NCBI GenBank assembly: GCA_038245795.1
Contig: JBBRSC010000228.1
Span: 1 to 5,519 of the forward strand
DNA length: 5,519 bases
Source of the DNA: JBBRSC01 sp038245795
GTDB lineage: Bacteria; Actinomycetota; Acidimicrobiia; Acidimicrobiales; Microtrichaceae
Direction of reading: 5' to 3'
Part shown: positions 1 to 4,719 of the stretch, piece by piece
Layout: the number at the start of each line of letters is the position of its first letter
How positions within the stretch are numbered: position 1 is the stretch's first letter
The notes under the pieces: generated by a model
The model's input: the letters and a program-made list of their open reading frames with translations, nothing else
Databases searched by the model: none
Told to the model about the DNA's origin: nothing
Program-made: the position numbers and the translations under genes

Positions 1-49
1 GGCTGGCTCCTGCGGCTCTTGTCCGTCTCGCACAACGGAGATGACGTCG

Positions 50-547
50 TCAGCTCCGGTGGATCAGGTTCATCGTCGAGGTCAGTACGGGCTCGCCCGC
101 CTCGTCGGAATAGACGTCCTCGATGACCAGAAACGTCATGACCCGGTCTCCGGTGGGCTTCTGATAGATCTCTTTGACCTGACCGCGAAAGGTGAGCCGG
201 TCACCGGCGATCATCGGACGGTGATAGATGAAGGACTGCTCGCCGTGCAGCACCAGTCCACCCTTGGACATGAGCCCACCCATGATCTCGATCATCGGAT
301 GTCGCTGATCAGGGTCTGCTGGCGGTTGCAGCTCTTCCCACTTGCCCCAGTTCTGGAGGCTGAACCCGAACGTGGGGGGCGCAGGGATGTTCGCGAACCC
401 CTCGTCGGCTGCGACCGCAGCATTCCGATACGTCGGATTGTGGTCGCCGATCGCCTTGGCGAACTGCGTGATCGGGGCCCGCTCGACCACCAGCGAACCG
501 CTGCTCGTCGGCATCCCGACGAAGCTCTCGAAATCAATCTCACTCAC
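50..547 (-). CDS. MaoC-like single-hotdog protein (FAS1-dehydratase/MaoC N-terminal type), probable subunit of an enoyl-CoA hydratase
   Basis: 165 aa, starting at GTG 547 with a good ribosome binding site (GAGGGG, 555-560 on this strand, 7 nt spacer) and ending in TGA at 50-52. Seen: AIGDHNPTY (residues 32-40), IPAPPTF (54-60) and LHGEQSFIYHRPMIAGD (100-116), the signature pattern of the MaoC-dehydratase N-terminal family. Known of the family: hydratase-2/MaoC enzymes hydrate trans-2-enoyl-CoA using an Asp-His pair in a G-D-x-N-P-x-H motif. Here Asp35 is kept but the His position is Tyr40, as in HadA-type non-catalytic partners. One hotdog of this kind normally pairs with a second, catalytic MaoC protein, often encoded immediately downstream, which here would lie beyond the left edge. 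It is divergent from the SDR gene across 87 bp. Family assignment is firm; substrate and partner are inferred. Confidence 0.88.
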   Translation of the reverse strand: MSEIDFESFVGMPTSSGSLVVERAPITQFAKAIGDHNPTYRNAAVAADEGFANIPAPPTFGFSLQNWGKWEELQPPADPDQRHPMIEIMGGLMSKGGLVLHGEQSFIYHRPMIAGDRLTFRGQVKEIYQKPTGDRVMTFLVIEDVYSDEAGEPVLTSTMNLIHRS

Positions 548-572
548 GTGCTGTCCCCTCGGCCGTTCTGGG

Positions 573-578
573 TATGCT
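573..578 (+). promoter_or_regulatory. Possible -10 box for the SDR-crotonase transcription unit
   Basis: TATGCT matches the TANNNT pattern of actinobacterial -10 elements. It would place the transcription start near position 585, just before the palindrome at 588-607, a geometry suited to repression. No clear -35 hexamer lies 16-18 bp upstream, so this is only a candidate. Confidence 0.25.
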
Positions 579-587
579 CTCGCCCGT

Positions 588-607
588 ACCTGACACGGGC
601 GTCAGGT
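588..607. promoter_or_regulatory. Palindromic operator candidate, ACCTGAC-N6-GTCAGGT
   Basis: ACCTGACACGGGCGTCAGGT is a perfect inverted repeat with 7-bp arms and a 6-bp spacer, lying between two divergent starts. TetR-family dimers typically bind palindromes of about this size. A second palindrome at the TetR/ligase start region (3116-3135) aligns with it by centre and matches 13 of 20 bases, including TGACAC and GTCA. The likely binder is the TetR-family protein at 2498-3091. The binding itself is inference. Confidence 0.5.
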
Positions 608-623
608 TCGACATTCAAGCACA

Positions 624-630
624 GGGGGAC
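624..630 (+). promoter_or_regulatory. Ribosome binding site fixing the SDR start
   Basis: GGGGGAC precedes ATG 635 by a short spacer. The reading frame is open for almost 600 bases upstream, but that stretch is antisense to the MaoC-like gene. This site, together with the family N-terminus (a short lead before the TGGGRGVG nucleotide-binding loop), sets the true start at 635. Confidence 0.7.
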
Positions 631-634
631 AGTC

Positions 635-1567
635 ATGGGCATCGTGGACGGAAAGATCGCGATCGTCACCGGGGGCGGACGCGGCGTCGGACGAGGCGAG
701 GCACTCGAGTTGGCCGCACAAGGCGCCAAGGTCGTCGTCAACGACCCCGGCGGATCGTCGAAGGGCGACGGCACCGACGTCGCGCCTGCCGATCTCACGG
801 TGCAGCTCATCACTGAACGCGGAGGTGAGGCGGTCGCCAACTACGACGACGTCTCGAGCTTCGACGGGGCGAAGTCCCTCCTCGACCAGGCCATCGGTGC
901 CTACGGGGGCGTCGACATCGTCGTCAACAACGCCGGCATCCTCCGTGACGCCATGATCACCAAAATGACCGAAGCCGACTTCGACTCGGTGATTGCGGTG
1001 CACCTCAAGGGGACCTGGAACATGACGCACCATGCGTGCGTCTATTGGCAGAACCTCTCGAAGGCCGGCCAACAGCGCCGCGCCGCGATCGTGAATACCG
1101 TCTCCTCCGCTGGCCTGCAGGGCAACATCGGCCAGGCGAACTACGGCGCAGCGAAGGCCGGCATCGCAGCCCTCACCGTGATCACCTCGCTCGAAGGATC
1201 GCGCTACGGCGTGCGCGCCAACGCTGTGGCACCCGGCGGCGCTACCCGGATCGTCAACGAATCCATGCCTCAGATTCCGTTGCGGGAAGCCAACGATGTC
1301 CCCGACGGCGAGTACGAGAAACTGAACCCCGGCAACTCGGCGCCCATGGTGGTCTGGTTGGCGTCGGACGAATCGCTGATGGTGTCAGGCCAGGTGTTTC
1401 GCGCCGTCGGCAACGGCATCACCCGCTACCACGGCTGGTCCCTCGGCGCGAACGCCGAGAATGTCGTGAAGGGCGAGCCCCAGAAGTTCGATCCCGCTCG
1501 ACTCACCGACGTCCTGGCCAAGAATCTCTTCGGCACACGGCCCGGTGGCCTCCAGATGAACCGGTAA
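635..1567 (+). CDS. SDR-family (3R)-hydroxyacyl-CoA dehydrogenase, MFE-2/HSD17B4-like
   Basis: 310 aa. Seen: dinucleotide-binding loop TGGGRGVG (12-19), NNAG (98-101), active-site Ser157, and Tyr170/Lys174 in YGAAK. The segments VVNDPGG (34-40), GGEAVANYD (63-71), VHLKGTW (122-128) and GNIGQANYGAAKAG (163-176) closely resemble, from memory, the dehydrogenase half of peroxisomal MFE-2. In that family the FabG catalytic Asn position is likewise His (His123 here). The expected reaction is NAD-dependent oxidation of a (3R)-hydroxyacyl-CoA to 3-ketoacyl-CoA in the cytoplasm. A roughly 40-residue tail after the SDR core is usual for this group. It is followed after 47 bp by a crotonase gene on the same strand, so the two are probably co-transcribed. 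A MaoC-type hydratase subunit is encoded divergently, giving the same pair of activities as eukaryotic MFE-2 on separate chains. Chain length or steroid specificity is unknown. Confidence 0.9.
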   Translation: MGIVDGKIAIVTGGGRGVGRGEALELAAQGAKVVVNDPGGSSKGDGTDVAPADLTVQLITERGGEAVANYDDVSSFDGAKSLLDQAIGAYGGVDIVVNNAGILRDAMITKMTEADFDSVIAVHLKGTWNMTHHACVYWQNLSKAGQQRRAAIVNTVSSAGLQGNIGQANYGAAKAGIAALTVITSLEGSRYGVRANAVAPGGATRIVNESMPQIPLREANDVPDGEYEKLNPGNSAPMVVWLASDESLMVSGQVFRAVGNGITRYHGWSLGANAENVVKGEPQKFDPARLTDVLAKNLFGTRPGGLQMNR

Positions 1568-1614
1568 CACGGCCCCACCCGGCATCACCCCTACGATTGG
1601 ACCGGGGGTTCACC

Positions 1615-2484
1615 ATGACCGACTACGAGACCATCACCGAAGAGATCACCGACGGCGTGGCGTGGCTGACGCTCAACCGACCCGACGTCTACAACGCGTT
1701 CAATCGGCAGATGCAAAAGGAGCTCCGCGCCGCGTGGCGGAGCTATCGCCACAACGACGACGTTCGCTGCATCGTGCTCAGCGGCGCGGGCGACAAGGCG
1801 TTCTGTACCGGCATCGATCGGGCCGAACAGATGGGCGACGGCGCAGCCGCGATCAATGGTGCAGCAGCGATCAACGAACCTGCCCAAGATCCGTTGGCGC
1901 CTGAGGAGCCAATGGTGGGGTCGGGTTCCACACCGTTTCATTTCGATGATCCGGGCGATTGGATCGGGCCCAAATCCAACGATCTGTGGAAGCCCGTCAT
2001 CGCGGCCGTCAACGGCATGGCGTGTGGAGGAGCGTTCTACATGTTGGGCGAGGTCGAGTTCATCATCGCCGCCGATCACGCCACCTTCTTCGATCCGCAT
2101 GTGACGTACGGGATGTGCGCCACCTTCGAGCCCATTCACATGTTGACGAAAATGCCTTTTGCCGAGGTCATGCGAATGTCGCTCCTCGGGAACCACGAAC
2201 GCCTCTCCGCTCAACGAGCTCACCAGATCGGCCTGGTATCCGAAGTGGTGACGGCCACCGAGCTCCACGCGACCGCCGGATGGGCGGCGACCGCCATTGC
2301 GTCGGCGCCACCACTGGCCATCGAGGGCACCGTGCGATCCATTTGGGCGGGCCTCGAACACAGCCGCAGCGAAGCGCTCTCATTGGGGTACGCCTACATC
2401 GGATTGGGGACCAGCCAGGAGTCCATCCGCGAGGGACAGGAGTTCTTTGCCTCTGGTCGACGAATCGAACATCGGACCCGCTGA
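1615..2484 (+). CDS. Enoyl-CoA hydratase/isomerase (crotonase) superfamily protein with atypical active site
   Basis: 289 aa, starting at ATG 1615 after GGGGG (1604-1608). Seen: VAWLTLNRPDVYNAFN (15-30), first oxyanion-hole segment KAFCTGID (61-68), and second oxyanion-hole segment NGMACGGAF (133-141), so the acyl-CoA thioester-binding fold is intact. Aligned by eye to rat mitochondrial hydratase, the two catalytic glutamates (Glu144, Glu164) fall on Tyr142 and His162 (the latter in FFDPHV, 158-163). A long loop (about 72-120) rich in Gly, Ala and Asp separates the oxyanion segments and contains a small in-frame tandem repeat. The fold supports a CoA-ester reaction, but a standard syn-hydration is doubtful; hydrolysis, isomerisation or C-C cleavage are alternatives. 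It lies 47 bp after the SDR gene and ends 13 bp from the convergent TetR gene, with no visible terminator in the gap. Confidence 0.87.
   Translation: MTDYETITEEITDGVAWLTLNRPDVYNAFNRQMQKELRAAWRSYRHNDDVRCIVLSGAGDKAFCTGIDRAEQMGDGAAAINGAAAINEPAQDPLAPEEPMVGSGSTPFHFDDPGDWIGPKSNDLWKPVIAAVNGMACGGAFYMLGEVEFIIAADHATFFDPHVTYGMCATFEPIHMLTKMPFAEVMRMSLLGNHERLSAQRAHQIGLVSEVVTATELHATAGWAATAIASAPPLAIEGTVRSIWAGLEHSRSEALSLGYAYIGLGTSQESIREGQEFFASGRRIEHRTR
1843..1878 (+). repeat. In-frame 18-bp imperfect tandem repeat in the crotonase gene
   Basis: Two adjacent 18-base units (1843-1860 and 1861-1878) match at 14 of 18 positions and encode AAAING and AAAINE (residues 77-88). The unit lies in the loop after the first oxyanion-hole segment, consistent with a small duplication that lengthened this loop. 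Confidence 0.5.
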
Positions 2485-2497
2485 CGAGCCAGGCCGA

Positions 2498-3091
2498 TCA
2501 CACAGGACTGGAGAGGAACGCTCGATGCACGATCGTCGTCAGGGTGTTCAGCGCGACCTCGTCGGACGATCCCGTCATGTCGGAGCGGTGCAGCGAAGCC
2601 GTTCGTTCCACCAACGCGAGCAGCGCCGTGGCTCGCAGCTTCGCCGATTCCGCCTCCCGTGCAGGTGTCCGCTCGATGGCGTCGCTCAGTTGCGTCGTGA
2701 TGTCCGCAAGGGCGTGGGCGCCGAGCGCCTTCAGCCGACGATCCCCGACCGTTCCCTCGGCCCAAGCACGGATCACGACACCGTGTTCGTCGGAGAGTCG
2801 CCAGAACTCTTCCAACCACCCCCGGATTTCTCCCCGGTCGGTGAAATCGAGGTCACCGAACGACACCGCCAACGCCGAGAGCTCACCGCTACAGCGCTCC
2901 GCAAGCGCGGCGAACAACTCCTCCTTGTTGGCGAAGTAGAGATAGAAGGTGCCGTGGGAAACTCCCGCTGCCTGAACGACATCATCGACGCGTGCCGCGT
3001 GATAGCCCCGGGAACCGAAGACCTCGACACCTGCATCGAGCAGCTTCATTGCCGTTTCGAGCCCCTGGCGGCGCAACGGCCGGCCCGACAT
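2498..3091 (-). CDS. TetR/AcrR-family transcriptional regulator
   Basis: 197 aa from ATG 3091. Seen: the N-terminal DNA-binding domain runs from LETAMKLLDAGVEVFGSRGY (11-30) through VDDVVQAAGVSHGTFYLYF (35-53) to NKEELFAALAERC (55-67), a textbook TetR helix-turn-helix. The rest is a helical ligand-binding region without a recognisable ligand signature. The start is uncertain: ATG 3133 would add 14 residues (211 aa) but would overlap the start codon of the divergent ligase gene, and codon use in those residues looks weaker than in the body. No good ribosome binding site precedes either start. Its position between a beta-oxidation-like cluster and an acyl-CoA ligase suggests it represses them and is released by a CoA ester or free acid, as for KstR- and FadR-like TetR proteins. 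It probably also controls itself through the palindrome at 3116-3135. Confidence 0.9.
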   Translation of the reverse strand: MSGRPLRRQGLETAMKLLDAGVEVFGSRGYHAARVDDVVQAAGVSHGTFYLYFANKEELFAALAERCSGELSALAVSFGDLDFTDRGEIRGWLEEFWRLSDEHGVVIRAWAEGTVGDRRLKALGAHALADITTQLSDAIERTPAREAESAKLRATALLALVERTASLHRSDMTGSSDEVALNTLTTIVHRAFLSSPV

Positions 3092-3131
3092 GGCCGTCGA
3101 GACCGGTCGGGGTTCTGATGACACAGCGGTC
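3092..3131. promoter_or_regulatory. Short divergent gap between the TetR and ligase genes
   Basis: Only 40 bp separate the preferred starts of the two genes. The gap is less GC-biased than the flanking coding sequence and holds most of the 3116-3135 palindrome plus the 8-bp palindrome GACCGGTC (3101-3108). With so little room, at least one promoter must extend into the neighbouring gene, and a leaderless or nearly leaderless ligase transcript is plausible. Confidence 0.45.
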
Positions 3132-3135
3132 ATGT
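3116..3135. promoter_or_regulatory. Palindromic operator candidate, ATGAC-N6-GTCAT core
   Basis: The core ATGACACAGCGGTCAT (3118-3133) is a perfect 5-6-5 inverted repeat at the start of the ligase gene and upstream of the TetR gene. Centred alignment with the palindrome at 588-607 gives TGACAC-n-G-nn-GTCA-n-GT in common (13 of 20 bases). Location and similarity fit an autoregulatory TetR operator. The arms alone are short enough to arise by chance. Confidence 0.4.
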
Positions 3136-3137
3136 TA
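3132..3137 (-). promoter_or_regulatory. Possible -10 box for the TetR gene
   Basis: Read on the minus strand this is TAACAT, matching TANNNT. It would start transcription near 3125, leaving a leader of about 34 nt before ATG 3091 and excluding the longer start at 3133. It overlaps the proposed operator. No -35 match is seen, so support is weak. Confidence 0.2.
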
Positions 3138-4580
3138 GGGCGAGCCATCCGGACCGCTGCGAACCGGTTCGGTGCTCGCCCGTGGATGGTCGCCCCCGAT
3201 GGACGTGTCACGACCTACGCCCAACTCGACACTGACAGCGACCAGATTGCATCGGCACTTCTCGCTGACGGCGTCGGGCCCGGCCATCTCGTTGCCCTTC
3301 GCTTCGGTGCCCGACCCGAGTACTTCATGGCTCACGCGGCCTTGTCCAAGATCGGTGCCATCACCGCTGGAATCAATACGAAGTTGACCGACGACGAACA
3401 GCTTCGCGTCATCGAGCGGTGTTCACCCCGCGTGATCCTGGACCTCGACGATGTCATCGGCCTGCGAGCCACAGGTCATGGGTCGGCGCCCATCGCAGAG
3501 CTGGAGGAAGACCCGACCAGGGTGGTGGCGGTGATCTTCACCTCGGGGACGACCGGCACCCCAAAGGGAGCCGTGTTCTGCAATCGTCAACTCGAGTTCA
3601 TCACCGCAGTCGACACCGGTGGCCGATGGGACGACGCCAGCGAGATCCCCACATCGAGTTCGCTCGCATCCACATCGTTTGCTCATCTCGGACCGATGAC
3701 GAAATTCGCTGGATCACTCCACCGTGGCGGCACCACGTATCTGGTCGATCGCTGGACCGCAGGCACGGCCATCGACCTCTGCGAGCGGTATCGAATGGCA
3801 CAACTGGCCGGCATCCCCACGCAGATTGCTCTGATCCTTCGCCATCCCCGCTGCGCCGAGGCCGATCTGAGCAGCGTCAGGATGATCATCATGGGTGGTG
3901 GCCCAGCGGCGCCGTCACTGATCCGTGCAGCGCGGGAGCGTTTCGAAGTTCCGGTCGTCACACGTTACGCATGCACAGAAGCCGGCATCGGTTTGGGAAC
4001 TGGTCCAACCGACGATCCCGAGGATGCGGAATGCTCCGTCGGTCGGGCCCACGCCGGGGTGGAACTGTCGCTTCGGGACAGTTCGGGCAGCGACGTGGAC
4101 TCGGGCGACATCGGCGAGGTGTGCCTCCGCTCCCCCGCCACCATGGCCGGGTACTGGAACGACGACGACGGCACATCAGACGCGTTCTGGCCCGACGGGT
4201 TCGTGCGTACTGGCGACCTGGGCCGCCTCGACTCCGTCGGTCGTCTGGTCCTCAGTGGTCGATCACGCGACATGTACGTGCGCGGCGGGTACAACGTGTG
4301 GCCCACCGAATCCGAGGCGGTCCTCGGGACCCACCCGACGGTCGCCGAGATCGCCATCGTCGAACGCAGCGACGACGTGATGGGCGAGATCGGCGTTGCA
4401 ATCGTGGTGCCGACCGATGCCGATCATCCGCCCACGTTGGAGGCCCTCCGTATCTACGGGGCGACGACACTGGCGCAGTACAAGCTCCCCGAGGCCTTGA
4501 TGATTGTTGAGCATCTGCCCCTGACCGCGATGGACAAGCTGGATCGGAACGCGTTGCGGCGGTTTGTGGCGGCCGACTGA
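3132..4580 (+). CDS. AMP-forming acyl-CoA synthetase (class I adenylate-forming, FadD-like)
   Basis: 482 aa from ATG 3132; an in-frame ATG at 3090 would add 14 residues and overlap the TetR gene. Seen: ATP-binding loop TSGTTGTPKG (137-146), YACTEAG (279-285, the usual YGxTE motif with Ala for Gly), TGD (360-362), the hinge and CoA-binding segment GRSRDMYVRGGYNVWPTESE (376-395), and the C-terminal catalytic-lysine segment TAMDKLDRNALRR (465-477) with Lys469. Known reaction: carboxylate + ATP gives acyl-AMP + PPi, then CoA yields acyl-CoA. All core motifs are present, so it should be active. It is shorter than most FadD proteins (500-550 aa), and the ATP loop comes early because the segment before it is compact. 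A typical Gly before the catalytic Lys is Asp468. Next to a TetR gene and a beta-oxidation-like set, it probably activates that pathway's starting acid. The substrate is unknown. Confidence 0.88.
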   Translation: MLGRAIRTAANRFGARPWMVAPDGRVTTYAQLDTDSDQIASALLADGVGPGHLVALRFGARPEYFMAHAALSKIGAITAGINTKLTDDEQLRVIERCSPRVILDLDDVIGLRATGHGSAPIAELEEDPTRVVAVIFTSGTTGTPKGAVFCNRQLEFITAVDTGGRWDDASEIPTSSSLASTSFAHLGPMTKFAGSLHRGGTTYLVDRWTAGTAIDLCERYRMAQLAGIPTQIALILRHPRCAEADLSSVRMIIMGGGPAAPSLIRAARERFEVPVVTRYACTEAGIGLGTGPTDDPEDAECSVGRAHAGVELSLRDSSGSDVDSGDIGEVCLRSPATMAGYWNDDDGTSDAFWPDGFVRTGDLGRLDSVGRLVLSGRSRDMYVRGGYNVWPTESEAVLGTHPTVAEIAIVERSDDVMGEIGVAIVVPTDADHPPTLEALRIYGATTLAQYKLPEALMIVEHLPLTAMDKLDRNALRRFVAAD

Positions 4581-4719
4581 GGCGGGTCGAGGGGAAACGG
4601 GCCAGCTGAGACAGTTCCAGGTTGCATCGGCCATCCGGACGTCCCGACACACAACGCAAACTCTTCAGCTGGACGTCGAATGCGCCGACGACATCAGCAG
4701 ACCGACTTGAGGTGGTGTC
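4581..4719. other. Intergenic region between the ligase and the secreted-protein gene
   Basis: 139 bp without a convincing gene. It contains an 8-bp inverted repeat (CCAGCTGA at 4602-4609, TCAGCTGG at 4665-4672) with a 55-nt loop, too long for a terminator, and two copies of GGACGTC (4637-4643 and 4671-4677). No GC hairpin followed by a T run is visible. A promoter for the downstream gene probably lies here, but I could not pick out clear boxes. Confidence 0.4.
4709..4715 (+). promoter_or_regulatory. Ribosome binding site of the secreted-protein gene
   Basis: GAGGTGG ends 4 nt before ATG 4720. It supports this start, which is followed directly by a basic N-terminus and a hydrophobic signal-peptide core. 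Confidence 0.65.

Larger units (their letters stand above)
548..634. promoter_or_regulatory. Divergent promoter region between the MaoC-like gene and the SDR gene
   Basis: This 87-bp non-coding gap must carry the promoters of both flanking genes. Each end holds a ribosome binding site containing the same octamer GGGGACAG, on opposite strands (551-558 and 625-632), so the region is bounded by an inverted repeat. The centre holds a perfect 7-6-7 palindrome (588-607). A plus-strand hexamer TATGCT (573-578) fits an actinobacterial -10 box, but no convincing -35 is visible. Confidence 0.6.

Noticed and set aside
1..49. Possible start of a further minus-strand gene at GTG 33, reading VRDGQEPQEPA to the edge
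   Set aside because: Only 11 codons are visible, there is no ribosome binding site and no recognisable motif. A MaoC partner gene may well begin near here but cannot be supported from this sequence.
42..54. TGACGTCGTCA near the end of the MaoC-like gene as another operator
   Set aside because: The half-sites are separated by only 3 bases and the element spans a stop codon region rather than a promoter.
123..139. ATGAC-N7-GTCAT inverted repeat resembling the proposed operator
   Set aside because: It lies inside the MaoC-like coding sequence and has a 7-bp rather than 6-bp spacer, so it is not in phase with the other two palindromes; probably chance.
41..634. Long open plus-strand frame continuous with the SDR gene, which would give a 508-residue protein
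   Set aside because: It is antisense to the well-supported MaoC-like gene, has no family resemblance, and the ribosome binding site and family N-terminus place the SDR start at 635.
1036..1614. Open plus-strand frame upstream of the crotonase start
   Set aside because: It overlaps the SDR gene in another frame, is Arg-rich as expected of a high-GC shadow frame, and the crotonase family N-terminus begins at 1615.
1568..1614. Short complementary segments (ACCCC and GGGGT) between the SDR and crotonase genes as a terminator
   Set aside because: Arms are only 5 bp, there is no T run, and the second arm overlaps the ribosome binding site; co-transcription is more likely.
1959..2939. Long open plus-strand frames over the crotonase 3' end and antisense to the TetR gene
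   Set aside because: Arg/Ser-rich composition without domains; they are shadows of two genes with clear family motifs.
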